A stretch of DNA of 5,368 nt from an uncultured Clostridium sp. (lineage in GTDB: Bacteria; Bacillota; Clostridia; Clostridiales; Clostridiaceae): assembly GCA_946575275.1 (NCBI GenBank), contig CAMNZV010000131.1:1-5368 (forward strand). The letters are read 5' to 3'. The notes below the pieces were generated by a model, which had not been told where the DNA came from, did not search any database, and saw only the letters and a list, made by a program, of their open reading frames with translations. Below are positions 1 through 5,368 of this stretch, piece after piece. Position numbers and translations under genes: made by a program. Each line of letters begins with the position of its first letter. The stretch's first letter is position 1.

Positions 1-1221
1 GCAGGCTTAACAAATGTTTCAAATATAATTGCTTATGAAAATGTTAATGGAGAGCAGGTTCCGTGTAATGGCAGATTATATTATAGAGGATATAATATAA
101 TAGATTTAGTAAAGGGCTTTAGAGATGATTGTCGTTTTGGATTTGAAGAAACAGCATATTTATTACTTATGGGAGAATTACCAAGTAAAAAAGAATTAGA
201 AGAATTCAAAAAAATTATTGGAAAAGGTTATTCCCTTCCAACAAATTTTGTTAGAGATGTTATAATGAAAGCACCAAGTAAGGATATAATGAATTCTTTA
301 ACTAAGAGTATTTTAACCTTAGCATCATATGATGATAATCCTTCAGATATATCAATACAAAATGTTTTAAGGCAATGTTTAATGCTTATAAGTGAATTTC
401 CAATGCTTTGTGTTTATGGATATCATGCTTATAACCATTATGAATGTGATGAGAGTTTTTATATTCATAGGCCAGATGAAAATCTATCAGTTGCAGAAAA
501 TATTTTGAGAATGCTAAGGCCAGATAAAAAATATTCTGAAATTGAAGCTAGGGTTTTAGATATGGCATTAGTTCTTCATATGGAACATGGTGGAGGAAAC
601 AACTCAACTTTTACAACCCATGTTGTTACGTCTTCAGGGTCTGACACTTATTCTGTTATTGCAGCGGCTTTATCTTCATTAAAGGGACCAAAACATGGAG
701 GAGCAAATGGTAAGGTTGTTGAAATGATGAGAGATTTAAAAAATACTGTAAAGGACCCTAAAGATGAAAAACAAGTTTGTGAATATTTGGGAAAACTTTT
801 AGATAAGGAAGCATTTGATAAGAAGGGGTTAATATATGGTATGGGACATGCGGTGTATTCAATTTCAGATCCAAGGGCTCAAGTATTTAATAGTTTCGTT
901 GAAACCTTAGCAAAAGAAAAGGATAGATATGATGATTATGAATTATATTCTATGGTAGAGAGGCTTGCACCAATTGTAATTGGAGAAAAAAGAAAAATAT
1001 ATAAAGGCGTAAGTGCTAATGTGGATTTCTTTAGTGGCTTTGTATATAGTATGTTAGATATTCCTTTAGAGCTTTATACACCAATATTTGCAATGGCACG
1101 AATAGTTGGTTGGAGTGCTCATAGATTAGAAGAATTATCTAATGCAGATAAAATAATAAGACCTGCCTATAAAAGTATTACTAATGAAAATGAATATAAG
1201 GATTTAGAATTAAGAAAATAG
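1..1221 (+). CDS. Citrate synthase (citrate/2-methylcitrate synthase family), 5'-truncated by window edge
   Basis: This is a cytoplasmic enzyme condensing oxaloacetate with acetyl-CoA to citrate, the entry step of the (often partial) TCA cycle that feeds 2-oxoglutarate and glutamate synthesis. The frame is open from base 1 and gives 406 residues. Relatives of about 450 residues imply roughly 40-50 N-terminal residues are missing. The Met at 169 is internal, because family sequence (YYRGYNIIDL, then FEETAYLLLMGELP) lies upstream of it. In visible-residue numbering, MEHGGGNNSTFT contains His196, GPKHGGAN contains catalytic His232, GMGHAVY contains catalytic His283, and NVDFFSG contains catalytic Asp342. 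DPRA and ARIVGW supply the oxaloacetate-binding arginines. All key residues are present, so the enzyme is probably active. GHAVY replaces the GHRVY of E. coli, which I believe is normal in this subfamily. Sequence alone does not separate citrate from 2-methylcitrate synthase. The gene has its own terminator and no evident link to the downstream genes. Confidence 0.95.
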   Translation, partial: AGLTNVSNIIAYENVNGEQVPCNGRLYYRGYNIIDLVKGFRDDCRFGFEETAYLLLMGELPSKKELEEFKKIIGKGYSLPTNFVRDVIMKAPSKDIMNSLTKSILTLASYDDNPSDISIQNVLRQCLMLISEFPMLCVYGYHAYNHYECDESFYIHRPDENLSVAENILRMLRPDKKYSEIEARVLDMALVLHMEHGGGNNSTFTTHVVTSSGSDTYSVIAAALSSLKGPKHGGANGKVVEMMRDLKNTVKDPKDEKQVCEYLGKLLDKEAFDKKGLIYGMGHAVYSISDPRAQVFNSFVETLAKEKDRYDDYELYSMVERLAPIVIGEKRKIYKGVSANVDFFSGFVYSMLDIPLELYTPIFAMARIVGWSAHRLEELSNADKIIRPAYKSITNENEYKDLELRK

Positions 1222-1226
1222 AATGG

Positions 1227-1263
1227 CAAGATACAGCATATAAAATGTTGTGTCTTGTTTTTT
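1227..1263 (+). terminator. Intrinsic (Rho-independent) terminator of the citrate synthase gene
   Basis: A 12-bp stem is formed by CAAGATACAGCA (1227-1238) and TGTTGTGTCTTG (1246-1257), fully paired with two G-U wobbles. The loop is 7 nt (TATAAAA), and six T residues follow (1258-1263). It lies 5 bases after the citrate synthase stop codon and separates that gene from the surface-protein operon. Confidence 0.9.
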
Positions 1264-1306
1264 AATAGAAGGAATGTTAAAAAAATATTTCTTGTTTTAA
1301 AATAAA

Positions 1307-1332
1307 TGTTAAATAATATCATTATTGTAACA
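1307..1332. repeat. Imperfect dyad upstream of the surface-protein operon
   Basis: Outer arms TGTTA (1307-1311) and TAACA (1328-1332) flank inner arms AATAAT (1312-1317) and ATTATT (1321-1326). Only a 3-nt centre and one unpaired G (1327) interrupt the symmetry. No T tract follows, so it does not look like a terminator. It could be a regulator-binding site about 70 bases upstream of the proposed -10 element. The region is so AT-rich that chance symmetry is a real alternative. Confidence 0.3.
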
Positions 1333-1345
1333 AAAAGGTAATATG

Positions 1346-1362
1346 GTTAATTTACTATTAAC
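1346..1362. repeat. Short perfect inverted repeat GTTAAT-N5-ATTAAC
   Basis: Perfect 6-bp arms (1346-1351 and 1357-1362) are separated by TTACT. The GTTAA/TTAAC half-sites resemble the outer arms of the dyad at 1307-1332, so both could bind the same regulator. It lies just upstream of the proposed -35 element, a position suited to an operator or activator site. There is no direct evidence of function, and the AT-rich background weakens the case. Confidence 0.3.
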
Positions 1363-1376
1363 AATACCATTATGAA

Positions 1377-1406
1377 TTGTAATTGTTGTAATTAAAAGAT
1401 TATAAT
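1377..1406 (+). promoter_or_regulatory. Predicted vegetative (sigma-A type) promoter of the surface-protein operon
   Basis: A perfect -10 hexamer TATAAT (1401-1406) is preceded at 18-bp spacing by TTGTAA (1377-1382), which matches the -35 consensus at four of six positions. Transcription would start near 1413, giving a leader of about 30 nt that contains the strong ribosome binding site. In a spacer this AT-rich, -10-like strings arise by chance. The placement after a terminator and directly before a four-gene operon supports the call. Confidence 0.5.
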
Positions 1407-1416
1407 TGAATTATAA
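1400..1416. promoter_or_regulatory. 17-bp palindrome over the -10 element, candidate operator
   Basis: TTATAATT (1400-1407) and AATTATAA (1409-1416) are perfect inverted arms around one central G. The palindrome covers the proposed -10 hexamer and the expected transcription start, so a protein bound there would block RNA polymerase. It consists almost entirely of A and T, so chance symmetry cannot be excluded. Confidence 0.3.
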
Positions 1417-1425
1417 ATAACACTC

Positions 1426-1437
1426 AAGGAGGAGGAG
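1426..1437 (+). promoter_or_regulatory. Strong tandem ribosome binding site
   Basis: AAGGAGGAGGAG contains two overlapping AGGAGG-like cores and ends 5 nt before the ATG at 1443. The first core (AAGGAGG, 1426-1432) is 10 nt from the ATG. Such an extended Shine-Dalgarno sequence fits high-level translation, as expected for a main structural subunit. Confidence 0.85.
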
Positions 1438-1442
1438 TTAAT

Positions 1443-2279
1443 ATGAATAATAAGAAGAGGTTATTAATTGTAGGAATAGGATTGCTAATTACAACAACAG
1501 CTAGTACATATGCTTTTTTTAATCAATCAATAACATTAAATAAAAATTCAGGTGCAGGGGATTTTGCGTTGCAAATATCAAATGGTAATGTAAATGTGGT
1601 TGCTGCAGTTGGAGATGGATCAGTAAGTCCTACTTGGAGTTATGATGTGGCAAGGCTTAGTACATCTGTTGCAACCTATGGATTGTTTGGTGTTACTGAT
1701 ACAAATACTGATGGTAAAATTAATGACTTAGATACTGATTATGTTACAAAATATGTTGATGTCAATAGATCAATGGATATAGTGGGTGTCAGTGGTGCAG
1801 GAAGAAAGGCAATTGGTGCTGAAGTAACTGGTAATATATCAAATGCAAGACCAGGGGATGCCTTATCAGTTGGACAAGCAGGCACTGCAAATGATGGTAT
1901 AGCTGTTACAAATAGCTCATCCTTAACAGTGAAGGTTAAAGTGGAAATTGATAATACAAAAGAAGATGAAATAAAATATTTAGATCAAGCAGGTTGGTTA
2001 TTTTATATAAATGATGTACAAGTTAATGATGGAAGTGGTACCTTAAATTTAGCAGCAGTTCAAACAGCTTTAGATGCATATACAACTGTCTTAGCACCTG
2101 GTGCAGTTATGCCAAGTAAAATAAAGGTAAGACTTGAGTTACCACTAATAACTGGTAATTCATATCAAAATAAAAGTGTAGGAACAGGTGGAACAGCAAG
2201 TAGTTTTGATGTTTCAACCTTATTTATAATTACTGCAACTCAAGAAAATAATCCAGGATGGGCTGTAGATGGAAATTAA
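1443..2279 (+). CDS. SipW-dependent TasA/CalY-like surface protein with a dockerin-type calcium loop; presumed main fibre subunit
   Basis: An exported 278-aa protein. The signal peptide has KKR at 4-6 and a hydrophobic stretch at 7-20. The likely cut is after Ala24, leaving FFNQ at the mature N-terminus, which matches the TYAFF-type SipW-cognate signal of TasA, CalY and C. perfringens BsaA. Three later stretches resemble TasA: NARPGD (134-139) followed by VTNSSS and alternating beta residues, NSYQNKS (239-245), and FIITATQ (261-267). Between signal and PGD motif is a region I do not recognise. It carries DTNTDGKINDLD (86-97), with D, N, D, G, I and D at EF-hand positions 1, 3, 5, 6, 8 and 12, followed by YVTKYV (100-105) as in a dockerin repeat. 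No cysteine and no membrane anchor are seen. Position one in the operon and a very strong ribosome binding site suggest the abundant subunit. Export class is well supported, fibre formation is inferred, and a protease role (as once claimed for camelysin) is not supported by any visible motif. Confidence 0.85.
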   Translation: MNNKKRLLIVGIGLLITTTASTYAFFNQSITLNKNSGAGDFALQISNGNVNVVAAVGDGSVSPTWSYDVARLSTSVATYGLFGVTDTNTDGKINDLDTDYVTKYVDVNRSMDIVGVSGAGRKAIGAEVTGNISNARPGDALSVGQAGTANDGIAVTNSSSLTVKVKVEIDNTKEDEIKYLDQAGWLFYINDVQVNDGSGTLNLAAVQTALDAYTTVLAPGAVMPSKIKVRLELPLITGNSYQNKSVGTGGTASSFDVSTLFIITATQENNPGWAVDGN

Positions 2280-2312
2280 TTCATACAACATGTTTTAAGA
2301 AGTTTGTAATAT

Positions 2313-2319
2313 GGTGGTG
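2313..2319 (+). promoter_or_regulatory. Ribosome binding site GGTGGTG that sets the start at 2326
   Basis: GGTGGTG lies 6 nt upstream of the ATG at 2326. It is inside the reading frame that would begin at the ATG at 2311, which itself has only a weak AAGAAG upstream. This argues for the start at 2326. The site is weaker than those of the neighbouring genes, consistent with lower expression of this product. Confidence 0.6.
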
Positions 2320-2325
2320 TTTAAA

Positions 2326-3036
2326 ATGAATAAAAAACTTCTTAAAGGTTTAAAATTTCTATTAGTTTTAATTTTATTTTTTAGTAATTCTTTAATTGTA
2401 GCTTTTGCAGAAGAAAATAACAACTATATACTAAGTCTTGAGAAGGACGGATATTGGAAACCATCAGATTCTGTATCTAGTGACTTTTATGTTATAAATA
2501 TTTGGGGAGAAGAGGGATATTTAGATTCCTTATCTTTTAACAATACATATATAAAAGATAAAGAAACTAATAAGGAGTATACAGTAGATGAAGCAGTTAA
2601 TATGGGAATTATAGAAGGTTATTCAATTGAGCTAAGTATAATTAATAAGGATAATAGCTTGAAAAAAATTTTCACTGGAACTATGAAGGAATTAGAAGGA
2701 AACAAGATACATATAAATGATAAGATTTATATGTATCTTGATACAAAAGTAAAGTTCAATATGAAAATTTCATTAGATAAAAAAGCAGATAACAAGTATC
2801 AAAATAAATCTTATGAATATTTATTTAGTCCTTCTGCATATAGAATTAAAACTTTTGAAGAAGATAATGGTGATGGCTCAAAAGGAGTAAGTGAGGAGGA
2901 TTTATTAAATAAAAAAGAAAATAACAATTCGATTTTTTCAAAAACAGGTGATTTTCAAAATAATTTAGCAATTGTGGTAATTTTAATTATGATATTTTCT
3001 ATTTTTGTTTATATAAGAATAAATAAAAGGAAATAG
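2326..3036 (+). CDS. Exported, C-terminally membrane-anchored TasA-like protein with degenerate sortase-like signal; presumed fibre anchor
   Basis: A 236-aa protein from ATG 2326. An in-frame ATG at 2311 would add MVVFK but has a poorer ribosome binding site. A classical signal peptide comprises KK and K residues, a hydrophobic core at 11-25, and probable cleavage after AFA (26-28). It differs from the FFNQ-type signals of the flanking genes. The ectodomain (29-200) looks beta-rich. NKYQNKS (156-162) nearly repeats NSYQNKS of the preceding gene and resembles a motif near the TasA C-terminus, suggesting a shared fold. The C-terminus has FSKTGD (204-209), a hydrophobic segment (213-230) and the basic tail RINKRK. 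This is the layout of a sortase signal, but Leu-Pro of LPxTG is replaced by Phe-Ser, so stable membrane anchoring may be more likely than wall attachment. The gene follows the presumed main subunit by 46 bases and precedes the next gene by 16. A role as fibre base is inferred. A perfect hairpin lies within its coding region (2703-2740). Confidence 0.8.
   Translation: MNKKLLKGLKFLLVLILFFSNSLIVAFAEENNNYILSLEKDGYWKPSDSVSSDFYVINIWGEEGYLDSLSFNNTYIKDKETNKEYTVDEAVNMGIIEGYSIELSIINKDNSLKKIFTGTMKELEGNKIHINDKIYMYLDTKVKFNMKISLDKKADNKYQNKSYEYLFSPSAYRIKTFEEDNGDGSKGVSEEDLLNKKENNNSIFSKTGDFQNNLAIVVILIMIFSIFVYIRINKRK
2703..2740 (+). repeat. Perfect 16-bp inverted repeat (6-nt loop) within the anchor gene
   Basis: CAAGATACATATAAAT (2703-2718) is exactly complementary to ATTTATATGTATCTTG (2725-2740), with the loop GATAAG (2719-2724). 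It encodes about residues 127-138 of the anchor protein without interrupting the frame. No T tract follows, so it is not an intrinsic terminator. In RNA it would form a 16-bp stem without mismatches. Chance symmetry of this length is very unlikely even at this base composition. Confidence 0.85.
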
Positions 3037-3052
3037 GCAAGGAGTTGATAAT

Positions 3053-3703
3053 ATGAAAAAGATATTTATTTTAATAACAACATTATTTTTTGTATTTATA
3101 ATGTCAACTATTGCTTATGGTTTTTTTAATCAAAATGAAAAAATATTACCATTAGATCAAAATGGAAACCCTACATATAATGACTTTACAGCAGAATATA
3201 CAAATCATAGTGAGGACATAGTATTAGATGATGGGGTAACAGTGTATTTTGATGTTACCTCATTATTGCCTGGTTTTAATGCACCTACCTTTTATTATTT
3301 TGTTAATGATAAAGTTACATCTGTAGTAATTCGGAATAATGGCTGGACTGAAACAGATAGCAAAAGAATGAAATTTGATTCCGTTAAAACAGTAAATCCT
3401 ACAGATTTAACCAAGGTGAATACACAAATAAATGTTTCAGGAACTAAAACTACCTATCCTAATAGTTTAGGTGGTGTTACTTGGTCTGGAACTTGGGTAA
3501 AAATAAAAGTTAATGATGCAAAGTTTGATATATCAAGTAGTGAAAGAAGAAGTGTAATTATACATGTTGGAAATGCACAAACAGGAAATACAATAAGTAT
3601 TTCAGAAGGTGTTAAAGAGGTATATATTAAAAATGCTGAGATATTAAATACTGCAACTGGAAGTTCTACTTTAGGTTGGGCTAAGCTTGAAATCATGTAC
3701 TAG
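3053..3703 (+). CDS. SipW-dependent-type exported protein, presumed minor fibre subunit
   Basis: A 216-aa exported protein. The signal peptide has KK at 2-3, hydrophobic residues 4-20 and probable cleavage after AYG (21-23), leaving FFNQ at the mature N-terminus. The same tetrapeptide follows the signal in the operon's first gene, which argues that one SipW-like peptidase handles both. The mature part has many Thr, Asn, Val and Ser residues in alternating patterns that suggest beta-sandwich structure. It includes a stretch reading FDVTSLLPGFNAPTF (66-80) that may correspond to the PGD region of TasA relatives. It has no cysteine and no C-terminal anchor. A near-terminal GWAKLEIMY resembles the Gly-Trp close to the end of the first gene. 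The start is well supported by AAGGAG (3039-3044), 8 nt before ATG. It follows the anchor gene by 16 bases and precedes the large adhesin by 12, so co-translation is likely. I recognise no named family beyond the signal type. A minor pilin or adaptor role is inferred. Confidence 0.8.
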   Translation: MKKIFILITTLFFVFIMSTIAYGFFNQNEKILPLDQNGNPTYNDFTAEYTNHSEDIVLDDGVTVYFDVTSLLPGFNAPTFYYFVNDKVTSVVIRNNGWTETDSKRMKFDSVKTVNPTDLTKVNTQINVSGTKTTYPNSLGGVTWSGTWVKIKVNDAKFDISSSERRSVIIHVGNAQTGNTISISEGVKEVYIKNAEILNTATGSSTLGWAKLEIMY

Positions 3704-3710
3704 GAGGTGG
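3702..3710 (+). promoter_or_regulatory. Ribosome binding site AGGAGGTGG that defines a TTG start
   Basis: A near-perfect Shine-Dalgarno sequence overlaps the stop codon of the preceding gene (TAG, 3701-3703). Its AGGAGG core ends 8 nt before TTG at 3716. No ATG or GTG in the right frame is close enough to use it, so TTG is the likely start of the downstream gene. Confidence 0.8.
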
Positions 3711-3715
3711 GAATT

Positions 3716-5368
3716 TTGACTAGAGTTGAAAGAAATAATAATAAGAGAAGAATAAATATTAGAAGAAGATTATTTGCATTTCTTATCTTTGGGCTAGTTT
3801 CTATTAGTATTACCGCAATTCCTAGCTACAGTTCCTATGTAATTAGTGGAATTGGTGTTGGAACAAATGATGGATTAAATAGTTTGGACATAGTGAATGG
3901 AAATACTCTTTTAAATTTAGATGAGGATGTAAGTACTGGATGGAAGGAAGTTTCTCTAGAAGGAAATGCAATTTCTAATAAAGTAGTAAACCCAACATCT
4001 AATCAAGTAGTTACTTATGGACCAGTATATATGTTGACACCGGCTAATTCTCTTTCTTCAGATGTTGATTTACAAATCCAATATTCAGTGAAAAAGATTG
4101 GAGGAACTAAGGAACATAGTAATACAGCTACTGGAAGTGTATTGGCAAAACCCTTTGAAGTTATTGTGGGAGATATGGATAATTTTAATATTGGAGTTGC
4201 TGCAAACTATGATTTTTATAGTGGAATTGCAACACCTAAGCATAGTATAGATGTTTATCCTAAAAAATATGATGCAGAAGGTACAGATAGGCGTATGGTG
4301 GGAAGTGGGTTTTATGAATTAGGGAAAAAAATATTTACTAAAGTAGATTCAAGCAATGTAGAGGCAGGACTTAAACTTCCTGCTATTAATGCAACTACAG
4401 CCGTTTATAGTACAGAGGCATATTATGGAGCAACTTTATCTAATAATATAACTACAGATTCTGGAGTTACCTTGCCAAAAAATTTAATAGTATACTATGA
4501 TGGTTATTCTGATAGAGGTATAGCAGGTATATATCAAAGTAAGGCAGCAGCTGCTGATGTTGTAATGGATGGTGTGAATTGGAGATATTTACAGAAAGTT
4601 AGACCAATTATCTTTAAATATAATAATATTAAAAATGATGAAGGTATAGCTTCAGTTAGTTTTCAAATATTTATTGACGATATGCAAAGTGGAGTTGCAA
4701 CAAATCCTACACAGTTTGCAGCGGTATCATGTAGTTATTATAGGTTTTATATGTCAGATGGTATAAATAAAATTGAAATTCCAGAATTTGCACAAATATT
4801 AAATGCCTATGCGCAAAGTGGACCAGTAGGAAATATAATTTCTTTAAATTTACCAGAGGAATATTTTAAATATATAAAAAATGCTTCTGGACTTAACAAA
4901 GGATTAAGTATTATAATTGATGATACAAGGGTTGGAACTAGTGGAGATTCTTATGCAATAGATTTTGCAAAGATGACGGTTAATGCAAAGTCAGCAACAG
5001 GTACAGCCAATACCATTTCAATTAATGGTAAGGTAGTAGATACAGATGGAAACCCTATTGAAGGCGTTAAAGTGACAACTGGGGATGGGAGTTATAGTTT
5101 TACCAATTCAAGTGGTGTATATAATATTACCTTGGCATCACCAGGAATCCTAAATTTAACTTTTTCGCATTATAAATACAAGACATACACATATATGTAT
5201 GACAATGTATCAAGTGGCACTACAGTTGATTTGGTAACAGATAGTTTAAATTGGACCACCTTATATAAAGGGTTAAAAGAGGAAATTTCTTCTAGAGAAA
5301 AAGTTAAAGTTGATCTTATTGCACAAAAATGTAATTTAGATGGATCAAATGTAGATGGCTCAACTCCA
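3716..5368 (+). CDS. Large exported surface protein with a carboxypeptidase-regulatory-like domain; 3' end outside window
   Basis: The frame is open from TTG 3716 to the window end, giving 551 residues without a stop. The start is fixed by AGGAGGTGG at 3702-3710. A very basic N-terminal tail (eight Arg/Lys in residues 3-18) leads into a hydrophobic segment (19-35), a signal peptide or signal anchor. The region after it (SYSSYV, then SLDIVNGNT at 56-64) loosely parallels the post-signal region of the operon's first gene (ALQISNGNV), so it may be a divergent SipW-type substrate, although FF is missing. Residues about 65-430 are unrecognised, rich in Asn, Thr, Ser and Tyr, and look like extracellular beta structure. 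Residues about 435-506 match a carboxypeptidase-regulatory-like domain, with INGKVVDTDGNPIEGVKV, then TNSSGVYNITL and a beta-strand YKYKTY. Such domains occur in surface adhesins and as spacers between modules. The gene follows the previous one by 12 bases. It may be the tip or adhesive component of the assembly. Function is inferred, and any C-terminal anchor lies beyond the window. Confidence 0.8.
   Translation, partial: MTRVERNNNKRRINIRRRLFAFLIFGLVSISITAIPSYSSYVISGIGVGTNDGLNSLDIVNGNTLLNLDEDVSTGWKEVSLEGNAISNKVVNPTSNQVVTYGPVYMLTPANSLSSDVDLQIQYSVKKIGGTKEHSNTATGSVLAKPFEVIVGDMDNFNIGVAANYDFYSGIATPKHSIDVYPKKYDAEGTDRRMVGSGFYELGKKIFTKVDSSNVEAGLKLPAINATTAVYSTEAYYGATLSNNITTDSGVTLPKNLIVYYDGYSDRGIAGIYQSKAAAADVVMDGVNWRYLQKVRPIIFKYNNIKNDEGIASVSFQIFIDDMQSGVATNPTQFAAVSCSYYRFYMSDGINKIEIPEFAQILNAYAQSGPVGNIISLNLPEEYFKYIKNASGLNKGLSIIIDDTRVGTSGDSYAIDFAKMTVNAKSATGTANTISINGKVVDTDGNPIEGVKVTTGDGSYSFTNSSGVYNITLASPGILNLTFSHYKYKTYTYMYDNVSSGTTVDLVTDSLNWTTLYKGLKEEISSREKVKVDLIAQKCNLDGSNVDGSTP

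Noticed and set aside
838..858. GHAVY in place of GHRVY in citrate synthase as a sign of altered activity
   Set aside because: Catalytic His, Asp and the DPRA arginine are intact, and the Ala variant is, to my knowledge, common in this Firmicutes subfamily.
169..1221. Citrate synthase starting at the ATG at 169
   Set aside because: Conserved family sequence (YYRGYNIIDL and FEETAYLLL) is encoded in the same frame upstream, so this Met is internal and the true start is outside the window.
1264..1442. Possible riboswitch or small RNA in the spacer before the surface operon
   Set aside because: No conserved riboswitch core, GC-rich stem or internal terminator is visible. Only AT-rich dyads and a promoter-like sequence are seen.
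2280..2325. Possible terminator or second promoter between the first two operon genes
   Set aside because: No stem with a T tract and no -35/-10 pair at proper spacing is present in these 46 bases, so co-transcription is assumed.
1227..2740. CAAGATACA shared by the citrate synthase terminator and the hairpin inside the anchor gene
   Set aside because: Only nine bases are identical and the remainder differs. A common origin cannot be supported.
3454..3696. 80-residue open frame on the - strand
   Set aside because: It lies wholly within the minor-subunit gene and has no ribosome binding site or recognisable protein features. It is a shadow of the + strand gene.
3761..3784. Twin-arginine export signal (RRRLF) at the N-terminus of the large surface protein
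   Set aside because: RR-x-F is partly matched, but the tail is generally Arg-rich, the consensus Leu-Lys is missing, no AxA site follows, and many Clostridia lack Tat. A basic n-region explains it.
4487..4498. 12-bp palindrome ATAGTATACTAT within the large surface gene
   Set aside because: Short, loopless and AT-rich within coding sequence; such palindromes are expected by chance in this composition.
5184..5201. CATACA/TGTATG inverted repeat within the large surface gene
   Set aside because: The arms are only 6 bp and nothing in the context suggests a function.

Overview
The window comes from a low-GC Gram-positive bacterium, most likely a member of the Clostridia (Clostridium sensu lato). 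The DNA is strongly AT-rich, AGA and ATA codons are common, ribosome binding sites are purine-rich AGGAGG types, and the citrate synthase is of the clostridial/Firmicutes kind. All supported genes are on the + strand.

Positions 1-1221 hold the 3' part of a citrate synthase gene that enters from outside the window. It ends in a textbook intrinsic terminator (1227-1263). A 221-base AT-rich spacer follows. It carries three dyad symmetries and a plausible vegetative promoter, and it leads into a new transcription unit.

Positions 1443-5368 hold four closely packed genes (gaps of 46, 16 and 12 bases), with no terminator visible between them. All four encode exported proteins. The first (278 aa) and third (216 aa) have short signal peptides ending Tyr-Ala or Tyr-Gly before the shared tetrapeptide FFNQ. 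This is the style of substrates of the SipW signal peptidase (TasA, CalY/camelysin, and the BsaA fibre protein of Clostridium perfringens). The second (236 aa) has an ordinary signal peptide, a motif near its C-terminus resembling one in TasA, and a C-terminal membrane segment preceded by a degenerate sortase-like FSKTGD. The fourth starts with TTG and runs off the window at 551 residues. It has a basic N-terminal tail, a hydrophobic segment and a carboxypeptidase-regulatory-like beta-sandwich domain.

The simplest model is an operon for a SipW-dependent extracellular fibre or matrix: gene 1 of the operon as main subunit, gene 2 as membrane or wall anchor, gene 3 as minor subunit, and gene 4 as a large adhesin or tip protein. 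This is inference, because neither a SipW peptidase nor a sortase is in the window. The most unusual points are a dockerin/EF-hand-type calcium loop inside the presumed main subunit and a perfect 16-bp inverted repeat inside the coding region of the anchor gene.
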